64,000 nucleotides of DNA from Candidatus Hydrogenedens sp. (lineage in GTDB: Bacteria > Hydrogenedentota > Hydrogenedentia > Hydrogenedentales > JAEUWI01). The stretch's first letter is position 1; the number at the start of each line of letters is the position of its first letter. The position numbers and the translations under genes are program-made. The stretch is from assembly GCA_016125095.1 (NCBI GenBank), contig WGMK01000015.1, positions 62,001-126,000 of the forward strand, read 5' to 3'. The notes below the pieces were generated by a model. That model searched no databases, had not been told where the DNA came from, and saw nothing but the letters and a program-made list of their open reading frames with translations. Shown here piece after piece: positions 16,839-24,862 of this stretch.

Positions 16839-17597
16839 ATGATTCAAGGGTTGTACACGGCAGCGGGCGGCATGCTCGCGGTGGAAAAGCGGCAGGAGGC
16901 GATCGCGAACAACATCGCCAACGCCGCCACGCCGGGCTATAAGCGCGCCCAGCCGGTGCAGCTCGGTTTCTATCAGGTATTCCAGACGGCCATGCGCCGC
17001 CCGGCCTGGCACCGCGCCGACACCGCGCCCTCGGGCGGCGTGAAGCTGGTCGACACCTACCCCAGCCTCCAGAGCGGCATCCTGCAGGACACCGGCAACG
17101 ACATGAACCTGGCGCTTCAGGGGCCGGGCTTCTTCGTGGTGGACACCCCGGCGGGCGAGCGCTACACGCGCGCTGGCAGCTTCACCATCGACCCCGACGG
17201 CCATCTGGCCACGGGCGACGGCTTCAAGGTACAGAGCGCCAGCGGTCAGCCGCTCGCTATTGGCAGCGGCTCATTCAACGTGGGCGAAGACGGCACCATC
17301 ACGGTGGACGGCGAGCCGGCGGGCCGTATCCGGATGGTGGAATTCGCGCAGCCCTACCGGCTGCAGCACGAGGGCGGCAACCTGCTGCGGGCCTCGCAGG
17401 AAGTCGAGCAGCAGCGCGCCGAATCCGCCGACACCCGCCTGGTGCAGGGCCGCCTCGAGATGAGCAACGTGAGCCTGCCGCAGGAAATGGGCGGGATGAT
17501 GCTGGGCCTGCGCGCCTACGAGGCCAACCAGCGGGTGATTACCACCATCGACGAGACCATGGGAAGATTGATTGACCAGGTCGGGATGCCGACCTGA
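16839..17597 (+). CDS. flgF: Flagellar proximal rod protein FlgF
   Basis: Predicted 252 aa from the ATG at 16839. It has the flagellar rod N-terminal domain (IQGLYTAAGGMLAVEKRQEAIANNIANAATPGYK), a middle hook-basal-body domain, and a C-terminal motif ending GLRAYEANQRVITTIDETMGRL. FlgF forms part of the rod in the periplasm and is exported by the flagellar type III system, so it has no signal peptide. FlgF rather than FlgG is chosen from the short length and its place before flgG. It is the first gene of the operon. Confidence 0.9.
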   Translation: MIQGLYTAAGGMLAVEKRQEAIANNIANAATPGYKRAQPVQLGFYQVFQTAMRRPAWHRADTAPSGGVKLVDTYPSLQSGILQDTGNDMNLALQGPGFFVVDTPAGERYTRAGSFTIDPDGHLATGDGFKVQSASGQPLAIGSGSFNVGEDGTITVDGEPAGRIRMVEFAQPYRLQHEGGNLLRASQEVEQQRAESADTRLVQGRLEMSNVSLPQEMGGMMLGLRAYEANQRVITTIDETMGRLIDQVGMPT

Positions 17598-17621
17598 TAC
17601 GGGAAGAAAGGGTAGCGAGGG

Positions 17622-18413
17622 ATGATCCGCGCACTGTTTACCGGCGCCACAGGCATGCTGGCCCAGCAGATGAACATCGACACGATCGCCAACAACCTGG
17701 CGAACGTCTCCACCACGGGCTTCAAGAAGAGCCGCGTCAATTTCCAGGATCTGCTGTATGAAACGGTGCGCCCGGCCGGCAGCGAAACCGCCGCCGGCAC
17801 GACGATTCCCGAGGGCATCCAGCTCGGGCACGGCGTGCGGCCCTCCGCCATCGCCAAGGTCTATACCCCGGGCGGCCTGATTCAGACCGGCAACGCGCTC
17901 GATATCGCTATCGAGGGCGACGGCTTTTTCCAGGTGCTCCTGCCCGATGGCTCGACCGCCTACACACGCGACGGCTCGTTCAAGATTAACGAGGCCGGTA
18001 CGGTGATGACCGCCGACGGCTACCAGCTGGACCCGGGCATCACGATTCCGACCGACGCCGAACTCATCAGCATCGGCGCGGACGGCAACGTGTCGGCGCG
18101 GGTGCCGGGCGACAACTCGCCGCAGCTGCTGGGCACGCTCGAACTGGTCCGCTTCTCGAATCCTGCGGGCCTCGATGCCCGCCTCGGCAAGAACCTGCTG
18201 CTTGAGACCCAGGCCTCTGGCGCTCCTACGGCGGGTAATCCCGGCGTGGATGGACTCGGCACGCTGGCGCAGGGCTTCCTCGAAAACTCCAACGTAGAAG
18301 TGGTGGAGGAAATCCTCCAGCTCATCATCGCGCAGCGCGCCTACGAGGCCAACTCGAAGGTGATCACCACCTCCGACGAGATGCTGCAAACCGCCAACAA
18401 CGTGAAACGCTAA
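17622..18413 (+). CDS. flgG: Flagellar distal rod protein FlgG
   Basis: 263 aa, close to the usual 260. N-terminus MIRALFTGATGMLAQQMNIDTIANNLANVSTTGFKKSRVNFQ is the classic FlgG rod motif. The D1 region (LDIAIEGDGFFQVLLPDGSTAYTRDGSF) and the C-terminal VVEEILQLIIAQRAYEANSKVI are also typical. It builds the distal rod crossing the peptidoglycan. It follows flgF by 24 bases. Confidence 0.97.
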   Translation: MIRALFTGATGMLAQQMNIDTIANNLANVSTTGFKKSRVNFQDLLYETVRPAGSETAAGTTIPEGIQLGHGVRPSAIAKVYTPGGLIQTGNALDIAIEGDGFFQVLLPDGSTAYTRDGSFKINEAGTVMTADGYQLDPGITIPTDAELISIGADGNVSARVPGDNSPQLLGTLELVRFSNPAGLDARLGKNLLLETQASGAPTAGNPGVDGLGTLAQGFLENSNVEVVEEILQLIIAQRAYEANSKVITTSDEMLQTANNVKR

Positions 18414-18426
18414 GAAGGAGTAAGGC

Positions 18427-19374
18427 ATGACACGTACCCTCCCGATGATTCCGCTGGCGATCGCACTGGCGCTGCCCCTGGCCGCCGGGGCCGACACGCT
18501 CCGGCTGAAGGAGGAGGTGTATGTGAAAGGGCCGACCGTGACGCTTGGCGACGTGGCGGACATCGAAGGCGAACGCGCCGACGAACTCGCCACCATCAAA
18601 CTCAGCAACGCCGCGCGCCCGGGCGATTCGAAGCAGGTCTTCGCCGGCCTCGTCGAGTCCCGCCTGCGCGATGCCGGCGTCGACTCCGAGGACTTTGAAA
18701 TCGTGGGCTCGCGTAGCGTGCGCGCCACGACCATCCACCTCGACGTAACCCGCGACGAAGTCGCCCAATCGCTGCGCCACTACATTGTGGAAAGCATGCC
18801 GTGGGACGAGCGGGACACCGAGATTGCGGTGACGACCCCCAATTTCGACCTGACCATGCCCGACGGCGCGCTCGCCATCGATTGGCGGCCCAGCCCCCAC
18901 TTCACCTATGCGGGCTCGGGCAGCTTCACCGGCACGGTGAACATCGATGGCGAACCGCAGCGCACCATCACCGTGCGTGCCGACATTCAGCCTTATGTGG
19001 CCGTGGTGGTCGCCGCGCGCGACATCCCCCGCGGCAGCATGGTGGGCCCGGCCGACATCGAGCTGCGGAAGGAGGCCCTCGCCCAGACGAGCGACGGGGC
19101 GATGTTCGACCCGGCCGACGTGCTCGGCATGGTGGCCAAGAAGACCATCTTCCCCGGCCAGATGCTCGACCGCCGCTACATCGAACAGCGGCTGCTGGTG
19201 CGCCGTAATGAAACCGTCGACGTGGTCGTCCGCGCCGGCTCGGTGCAGTTGCACGCCCGGGCAGTCGCCAAGATGGACGGCCGCGAGGGCGACCTCATTG
19301 TCTGCGTGAATCCGCAGTCCAAGGAACAGATGCAGGGCATCGTGCTGCCGGACGGCACGGTGCGTGTGGAGTGA
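18427..19374 (+). CDS. flgA: P-ring assembly chaperone FlgA
   Basis: 315 aa, longer than E. coli FlgA (~220) but like many others. A signal peptide (MTRTLPMIPLAIALALPLAAGA) sends it to the periplasm, where FlgA helps FlgI assemble. The C-terminal two thirds contain a SAF-type domain (VVAARDIPRGSMVGPADIELRK) and the terminal GSVQLHARAVAKMDGREGD. AAGGAG precedes the ATG. Confidence 0.92.
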   Translation: MTRTLPMIPLAIALALPLAAGADTLRLKEEVYVKGPTVTLGDVADIEGERADELATIKLSNAARPGDSKQVFAGLVESRLRDAGVDSEDFEIVGSRSVRATTIHLDVTRDEVAQSLRHYIVESMPWDERDTEIAVTTPNFDLTMPDGALAIDWRPSPHFTYAGSGSFTGTVNIDGEPQRTITVRADIQPYVAVVVAARDIPRGSMVGPADIELRKEALAQTSDGAMFDPADVLGMVAKKTIFPGQMLDRRYIEQRLLVRRNETVDVVVRAGSVQLHARAVAKMDGREGDLIVCVNPQSKEQMQGIVLPDGTVRVE

Positions 19375-19385
19375 AGGAGGGCCTC

Positions 19386-20030
19386 ATGAATACCCGAATT
19401 TTATCTGCGGCCGCCCTGGCCGCGCTGGCGTATACCGGCACAGCGGGTGCCGACTCGCTCTTTAACCAGCGCGCGTCCAGCGAAGGCACGCTCATCGCAG
19501 AGAAGCTTTCGCGCTTCGAGGTAGGCGAAATCATCACCGTGCTGGTGCGCGAGAAGATCGACGCCTCGGTGCAGGCCGACACGAACACGAAGAAAGAAAC
19601 CGACGTCGCCACCACGGCCGCCGAGGGACAGAACAGCTTCCTTGTCAGCCCGAATAGCGATGGCGGCCACGGAATACTCAATCCCGAGGAACTGCCCAAC
19701 TGGGCCGGCGCCACGCAGAACGAGAGCAAGAACACCGGCAAGACCAAACGCACCAGCGAATTGACCACCCAGGTCGGTTGCCTGGTGACCGAGGTGCTGC
19801 CGAACGGCAACCTCATGATCGAGGGACGCCGCAAGGTGACAGTCAACCGCGACGACTCGACGCTGGTGGTTTACGGCATGGTCCGCTCGAAGGATGTGTC
19901 GCCAGACAACACGATCCCGTCGACGCTCATGGCCGACGCCACCATTCAGCTGCAGGGCAAGGGCACGCTCTGGAACAACCAGCGCCGCGGCCTGCTGACC
20001 CGTGTGATGGACTGGGTAAACCCCTTCTAG
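19386..20030 (+). CDS. flgH: Flagellar L-ring protein FlgH without a lipobox
   Basis: Predicted 214 aa from the ATG at 19386, which has AAGGAGGG upstream; a GTG at 19371 overlaps the flgA stop and is less likely. FlgH forms the outer-membrane L-ring. Motifs: SLFNQR, RFEVGEIITVLVREKIDASVQADTNTKK, TSELTTQVGCLVTEVLPNGNLMIEGRRKV, and DNTIPSTLMADATIQLQGKG. Unusually, the signal region (SAAALAALAYTGTAGADS) has no lipobox cysteine. FlgH is normally a lipoprotein; here it would be cut by signal peptidase I. Confidence 0.93.
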   Translation: MNTRILSAAALAALAYTGTAGADSLFNQRASSEGTLIAEKLSRFEVGEIITVLVREKIDASVQADTNTKKETDVATTAAEGQNSFLVSPNSDGGHGILNPEELPNWAGATQNESKNTGKTKRTSELTTQVGCLVTEVLPNGNLMIEGRRKVTVNRDDSTLVVYGMVRSKDVSPDNTIPSTLMADATIQLQGKGTLWNNQRRGLLTRVMDWVNPF

Positions 20031-20042
20031 GAGTAGCGGCCG

Positions 20043-21176
20043 ATGCGCAATGGAAATCTTAGACTGGCCCGCGGGTTCGCTCGCCCTGCCCTTGTGGCGC
20101 TGTTGATCGCCGCAGGGCTTTCCTGCTTGCCCGCGAGCGCCGCCCGGTTGGGCGACCTCTGCGAAGTACAGGGCGCCCGTGGCAATATGCTCAAGGGGAT
20201 CGGCCTCGTGGTCGGCCTGTCAGGCACGGGTGATGGCGCGAAGAATGCCGTGCAGTCCCAGGAGCGCATGCTCGACCGGCTCGGCATCGACGTGAGCGAC
20301 CTCAAGCAGCTCAGCTCCAAAAACTCCGCCGTCGTGATTGTCACGGCCGAATTTCCCGCCTTCGCCAAAGAAGGCACGCAGCTCGACGTGAAGGTGGACT
20401 CGCTCTACGACGCCCAGAGCCTCGAGGGCGGCATGCTGATGGAAACGCATCTCTATGGTCCCGGCGACGACAAGACCGTGTACGCCGTGGCGCAGGGACC
20501 CGTGTCCGTAGGAGGCTTCAACGCCGACGCCAGCGGCGGCACGCAGGTGCGGCAGAATCACGTCACCTCGGGCCGCATTCCCATGGGCGCCTTTGTCGAG
20601 CAGGAGGTACCGTCGCGCATTACCGACGGACAACGCCTGCAACTGCTGGTGAAGCGTCCCGACTTCAGCACGGCCAACACGCTGCAGCAGGCCATCGAGC
20701 GCAGCTTCGGCGAAGGCTCGGCGCGCGCGCTGGGCGGCGGCGCCATTAACGTCGTCATTCCCGACATGGAGCAGGACAACCTCATCGGCTTCATCGCTAA
20801 GCTCGAAGACCTCGAGGTGCAGACCGAAGCCCCGAGCCGCGTCGTGATCAACGAACGCACCGGCACCATCGTCGTGGGCGGCAACGTCATCGTGAAGCCC
20901 TGCCAGGTGGCGCACGGCAGCCTGACCATCAAAATCGCGACCACGCCCACCGTGACCCCCGCGCTCTCCTTTACCGACGCGGAACCGGTGGTCACGGAAA
21001 CGAGCGACGTGGAAGTGACGGAGACCGAAGCACACCTGATGCCGGTGGAAGGCACTTCGGCGGGCGAAGTGGCCGAGGCGCTCAACCGTCTGCGCGTCAC
21101 CCCGCGCGACATGATTTCGATCTTCCAGGCGCTGCGTCAGGCAGGCGCGCTCGAAGCCGACCTCGAGGTGATGTAG
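20043..21176 (+). CDS. flgI: Flagellar P-ring protein FlgI
   Basis: 377 aa, normal length. A signal peptide ends near LSCLPASAARLGDL. The P-ring motifs are clear: RLGDLCEVQGARGNMLKGIGLVVGLSGTGDG, the AVVIVTAEFPAFAKEGTQLDV strand, VPSRITDGQRLQLLVKRPDF, and the C-terminal LNRLRVTPRDMISIFQALRQAGALEADLEVM. The protein forms the periplasmic ring around the rod. AGGAG is nine bases before the ATG. Confidence 0.97.
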   Translation: MRNGNLRLARGFARPALVALLIAAGLSCLPASAARLGDLCEVQGARGNMLKGIGLVVGLSGTGDGAKNAVQSQERMLDRLGIDVSDLKQLSSKNSAVVIVTAEFPAFAKEGTQLDVKVDSLYDAQSLEGGMLMETHLYGPGDDKTVYAVAQGPVSVGGFNADASGGTQVRQNHVTSGRIPMGAFVEQEVPSRITDGQRLQLLVKRPDFSTANTLQQAIERSFGEGSARALGGGAINVVIPDMEQDNLIGFIAKLEDLEVQTEAPSRVVINERTGTIVVGGNVIVKPCQVAHGSLTIKIATTPTVTPALSFTDAEPVVTETSDVEVTETEAHLMPVEGTSAGEVAEALNRLRVTPRDMISIFQALRQAGALEADLEVM

Positions 21177-21177
21177 G

Positions 21178-21621
21178 GTGCTATACGTCAACCCCTATGC
21201 CGCCGACCCCGCCCTGATGCACGGGCGCGCGGACTCGCGCCAGCGGGAAGACGTCGCCCTGCAACAGTTCGAGCGCCAGTTCCTCCGCGAGATGCTCAAG
21301 TCCATGCGCAAGATGGTGCCCGAGGGCACGCTCTTTCCGGACTCACAGCAGAAGGCGCTGTTCGACGACATGCTGGACGACCAGTTGGCGGGCGACATGG
21401 CGAAGTCCGGCCAGCTGGGCATCGCGAAGCAGCTGCGGGAACAGCTGGACCGGGCGGGTAAACGCAGCGACACGACAGCGGCGCAGGACGGACTGTCCCT
21501 GCATCGCACCCAAAACGCCCTGCCGATCCAGAAGTCCGGCATTGCGTTGCAGCCGCTTACCGTCGAGGAGACCGGCGGCATCGCGTGGCAATACGGGAAA
21601 GAAGGCATCCGCACCCGATAG
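21178..21621 (+). CDS. flgJ: FlgJ-like rod-binding protein without a muramidase domain
   Basis: 147 aa, starting with GTG one base after the flgI stop. The N-terminal ~100 residues match the FlgJ rod-binding domain (LQQFERQFLREMLKSMRKMVPEG, FPDSQQKALFDDMLDDQLAGDMAKSGQLGIAKQLREQL). This domain caps and scaffolds the growing rod. The peptidoglycan hydrolase half of enterobacterial FlgJ is absent, as in several phyla, so a separate muramidase would be needed. The C-terminal ~50 residues are unassigned. Confidence 0.88.
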   Translation: MLYVNPYAADPALMHGRADSRQREDVALQQFERQFLREMLKSMRKMVPEGTLFPDSQQKALFDDMLDDQLAGDMAKSGQLGIAKQLREQLDRAGKRSDTTAAQDGLSLHRTQNALPIQKSGIALQPLTVEETGGIAWQYGKEGIRTR

Positions 21622-21696
21622 CGGTTAAGGATTGCGCGGCGCGCGCCGATAAAGAAGGCGTGCCCTCGCGCTGAACGGAAGAGGAGATTCGACATC

Positions 21697-22068
21697 ATGA
21701 GCCTACTGGGAAGCGCAAGCGGCATCAGCGGACTGTTGAACAGCGCCACCGGCCTGGTGAACGCCCTGAAACAGCCGCGCGTCAGCAACCAGGACTTCGC
21801 GGCCCTGCTCCAGTCGCGCGTGGCCGAGGCGAAACAGGAACGCACCCCCGAAGCGCAGCGCGCGCGGCTGGAGCAATCGGTGACAGAACTGAGCGCCAAG
21901 TACGTGGGACTGCGCGACGCCGACGGCGATGGCCTGCTGAAGCTGGAGGAATCCGGACTCGACCCGAAGGTATTCGCCGCAGCCGACGCCGACAAGGACG
22001 GCCGCCTGAGTGCCCAGGAAATTAAGCAATACACCTTGAACGCCCTGCAATCGACGCCGGGCGCCTGA
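21697..22068 (+). CDS. EF-hand protein within the flagellar operon
   Basis: 123 aa, preceded by GAAGAGGAG. It has no signal peptide. The C-terminal half holds two canonical EF-hand loops: residues 74-85 (D-A-D-G-D-G-L-L-K-L-E-E) and 97-108 (D-A-D-K-D-G-R-L-S-A-Q-E), with Asp at 1, 3, 5 and Glu at 12. The N-terminal half is helical (NQDFAALLQSRVAEAKQER). It lies between flgJ and flgN, the place where flgM usually sits, but no FlgM motif is visible. Calcium binding is a strong inference; its role in the flagellum is unknown. Confidence 0.75.
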   Translation: MSLLGSASGISGLLNSATGLVNALKQPRVSNQDFAALLQSRVAEAKQERTPEAQRARLEQSVTELSAKYVGLRDADGDGLLKLEESGLDPKVFAAADADKDGRLSAQEIKQYTLNALQSTPGA

Positions 22069-22081
22069 ACGGAGACACCGA

Positions 22082-22582
22082 TTGAGCCAGCTGCTGGAAT
22101 CGCTTTGCGCGCTGTTCGATGAAGAACTCGAACGGCAGGAAGCCCTGCTCGCCCTGACCCGGGCGCAGGGCGAAGCCGCCATGGCGCGGGACGCCCAAGT
22201 GCTCGAAGCCCGTACGGAGGCCATCCGGCTGCTGGTATCCGAATCCCTGCGCAGCGAACAGGCGCGGCTGGCGCTGGTGGCCGAGATTGTCGAGGCCTTC
22301 GCCCTTGCGGCCCCCGAGCAGACGCTGAGCGGCCTGATCGCCGTAGCCGAAGAGCCTTGGAAATCCCGGCTGGCCTGGCACCAGGAACGCCTGCGCACGG
22401 TGGTCACCGAGACCCAGGGCGTGGTGCGGTCGAATCACCGCACCATTTCGCGGCTGGCCCGGAGCACGGCGTCGCTGCTGCGTCGCTTCCATGGCGAATC
22501 GGAATCTCCGGTATACGGGGCGTCCGGGGCCGCCGCCGGCACGCGCTACGCGTCGCCGCGGCTCGTGAATCAGGCGGGCTAA
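22082..22582 (+). CDS. flgN: FlgN-like flagellar export chaperone
   Basis: 166 aa, starting from a TTG with GGAG seven bases upstream. The protein is almost wholly helical with Leu/Glu/Arg heptads (LLESLCALFDEELERQEALLALTRAQGEA), the form of FlgN chaperones, which escort FlgK and FlgL. Sequence conservation in this family is low, so the call rests on size, helix pattern and its place directly before flgL. A conserved ETQGVVRSNHRTISRL-like stretch resembles the FlgN C-terminus. Confidence 0.7.
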   Translation: MSQLLESLCALFDEELERQEALLALTRAQGEAAMARDAQVLEARTEAIRLLVSESLRSEQARLALVAEIVEAFALAAPEQTLSGLIAVAEEPWKSRLAWHQERLRTVVTETQGVVRSNHRTISRLARSTASLLRRFHGESESPVYGASGAAAGTRYASPRLVNQAG

Positions 22583-22585
22583 CCG

Positions 22586-23509
22586 ATGGGCGCCATTCGG
22601 GTAACCCAACGCATCCTCGTCGACCGCGTACTCACCAACCTGAACCGGCAGAGCCGCAATATTCTCGATCTGCAGGAGCAATTGGCCACCGGCTTCAAGG
22701 TGAACCGTCCTTCGGACGATCCCCTGGCCATCCGCCGCGCCGTCAGCGCCAAGATCGAAGTGGGCAAGAACGACCAGTATTTGAGCAATATCTCGTCGGC
22801 CGGGCCGCAGCTCCTTGAAACGGAGACCTCCATCCTGACCGTGGTCGATGTAATCCAGCGGGTCAAGGAATTGAGCCTGCAGGCCAATAACACCACGAAT
22901 GGCCAGGATCAGCTCGACCAGATCGCGAATGAAGTCAATCAGCTGCTCGAGCAATTGCTGGTACAGGGAAACACGGTAACGAACGACCGCTATGTCTTCG
23001 CCGGCACCCGGACCCAGACCCAGCCCTTCGTGGCCGCGCGCGATGCCAATGGGGACATCACGGCGGTGACCTACGCCGGCAACGATGACACCTTCAACGT
23101 GGAGATCTCCGAGGGCATCACGGTACCCGCGAATCTTCCCGGCAGCGATGTTTTCCTGTCCACATCGGCAGACACGGTGGACGTTTACCAGCTGCTTATC
23201 GACACGCGCGACGCCATGCGGACCGGTAATTTCCCCGGCATCGACTCCGCCATCGATCGGCTCGACACCGCGCAGGACCAGATGCTGGTGCAGGTTTCCC
23301 GCCTCGGCGCGCTGCAAAGCCGCCTTCAACGCAGCGACACCAACCTCCGCGACGTGAGTATCCAATTGGAACAGGTGGTCTCCGACAACCTGGACGCGGA
23401 TTTTGCAGAGGTCGCACTAAACCTGAACGCCCAGTCCAACGCCTTCCAAGCCGCGCTCAATGCCGGAAGCCGGGTAATACAAGCCAGTCTGCTCGATTTT
23501 CTCCGCTAG
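22586..23509 (+). CDS. flgL: Flagellar hook-filament junction protein FlgL
   Basis: 307 aa, beginning three bases after the flgN stop. The N-terminus has the flagellin-like D0/D1 motif ([46 protein letters not shown]), [16 protein letters not shown] is the FlgL signature, and the C-terminal helix ([30 protein letters not shown]) closes the D0 coil. It is the last gene of the operon. FlgK, its usual upstream partner, is missing here. Confidence 0.93.
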   Translation: MGAIRVTQRILVDRVLTNLNRQSRNILDLQEQLATGFKVNRPSDDPLAIRRAVSAKIEVGKNDQYLSNISSAGPQLLETETSILTVVDVIQRVKELSLQANNTTNGQDQLDQIANEVNQLLEQLLVQGNTVTNDRYVFAGTRTQTQPFVAARDANGDITAVTYAGNDDTFNVEISEGITVPANLPGSDVFLSTSADTVDVYQLLIDTRDAMRTGNFPGIDSAIDRLDTAQDQMLVQVSRLGALQSRLQRSDTNLRDVSIQLEQVVSDNLDADFAEVALNLNAQSNAFQAALNAGSRVIQASLLDFLR

Positions 23510-23539
23510 ACTGTTCCTGCCCCTTATTTCACAAGATCG

Positions 23540-23568
23540 TTGACACGCAAAGTCAATTACGTTACGCT
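23540..23568 (+). promoter_or_regulatory. Probable sigma-70 promoter with overlapping dyad
   Basis: TTGACA (23540-23545), a 17-base spacer and TACGCT (23563-23568), about 105 bases before the DUF1559 gene. A TTGAC/GTCAA inverted repeat (23540-23544, 23552-23556) overlaps the -35 and could bind a regulator. Confidence 0.5.
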
Positions 23569-23673
23569 CTTAGCTGTAGTGCTGGGTTCTTGGGAAGCGG
23601 CCTTATCAGTATTCTTTCCTTGTCCCGGGGGCCCGGTGGTTGCAGAGGCATCATACTTAAAAGGAGTCATTCG

Positions 23674-24702
23674 ATGAGGAAGCGTGAGGGATTCACCCTG
23701 ATTGAGCTGCTGGTGGTTATTGCCATCATCGGCATCCTGGCAGCGATTCTGCTGCCGGCGCTGGCGCGCGCGCGCGAAGCGGCGCGTCGGGCGTCCTGCC
23801 AGAACAACCTGAAGCAAATGGGCCTGGTAATGAAGATGTATTCGAGCGAGGCCCGCGGCGAGAAGTTTCCGCCCAAGGCCTTGTACGTCGCCAACTTCGG
23901 CATGAAGATGGCAGCCCTGTATCCCGAATACCTCTCCGACGCCAACGTGCTGTTCTGCCCGTCGGACGCCGAACAGACCCCGGAAAAGTACCTGACGGAA
24001 CCGGACGGCGAATGGCTTTTCGAGACGGCTCCGGGTTCGGGCATTTTCGTGCTGGCCATTGAGCGCATGGACGGCGACCCCCGCACCGGCAAGTGGAACG
24101 AGATCTCCTCGAACCCGCTCTTCAGCGACACGTCGGATATCTCGTACTCGTATCTGGGCTATGCCGTGCGCGACGCCGCATGGGCCATTCCGCCTACGGC
24201 CGTTTCGACCGGCGGCCAGACGACCCTGATGGGCGGCTTCTTCAACCACGTCGCCTTCGAGCCGAACAACGCCGGCTCGATCGAGGACATCCTGCGCAAC
24301 CGCGAAATCGCGAACGACACCGATTTCTCCTTCGAGCACGTGGGCAATGCCGAAATCCCTGCGGGCGAGAACATCAATGTGTACCGTTTCCGCGAAGGTA
24401 TCGAGCGCTTCTACATCACCGACATCAACAACCCGGGCGCCAGCAGCAAGGCGCAGTCGGAATTGGCGGTGCTGTGGGACGAGGCCGGCCCGGCCATTGA
24501 GGACTTCAACCACATCCCCGGCGGCTCGAACGTGCTGTACATGGACGGCCACGTCGAGTACCAAGCCTACATCCGCCATGCGGAAATCACGAACATTCAG
24601 GATCCCAATAACTGGCTGAACACCACGGGCGACCCTTTCCCTACCTCGGGCGCGTTCGGCCTTTCCCTGGACTCCTACCGCGCCCAGCTTGAGGGCCTGT
24701 AA
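23674..24702 (+). CDS. DUF1559-type prepilin-like protein
   Basis: Predicted 342 aa from the ATG at 23674 behind AAAGGAG. A type IV prepilin leader MRKREG is cleaved before [24 protein letters not shown], with Glu at position 5 of the mature chain. The body is the DUF1559 domain ([17 protein letters not shown]). It has the processing-associated His-X10-Asp-Gly element at residue 280 ([14 protein letters not shown]). Such proteins are abundant in planctomycetes, Lentisphaerae and Hydrogenedentota and are thought to form pseudopili or surface structures. The gene stands alone and ends in a strong terminator. Confidence 0.92.
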   Translation: MRKREGFTLIELLVVIAIIGILAAILLPALARAREAARRASCQNNLKQMGLVMKMYSSEARGEKFPPKALYVANFGMKMAALYPEYLSDANVLFCPSDAEQTPEKYLTEPDGEWLFETAPGSGIFVLAIERMDGDPRTGKWNEISSNPLFSDTSDISYSYLGYAVRDAAWAIPPTAVSTGGQTTLMGGFFNHVAFEPNNAGSIEDILRNREIANDTDFSFEHVGNAEIPAGENINVYRFREGIERFYITDINNPGASSKAQSELAVLWDEAGPAIEDFNHIPGGSNVLYMDGHVEYQAYIRHAEITNIQDPNNWLNTTGDPFPTSGAFGLSLDSYRAQLEGL

Positions 24703-24726
24703 ACCGAAAGCGGCATAGCGCTTACA

Positions 24727-24761
24727 GCCCCCGGACCTCAGGGTCCGGGGGCTCTCTTTTT
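24727..24761 (+). terminator. Intrinsic terminator of the DUF1559 gene
   Basis: A stem of about 11 base pairs (24727-24737 with 24742-24752, loop TCAG) is followed by TCTCTTTTT. Confidence 0.92.
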
Positions 24762-24862
24762 GGTCTCGGTTGAATGTTTTACATGCCTTGCTCGTCTGTA
24801 TGAATTGAAGCGAGTACAGACCGGGCGCCCGTGGCGGCGTCCCGAGGGCAAGGAGACGAACG

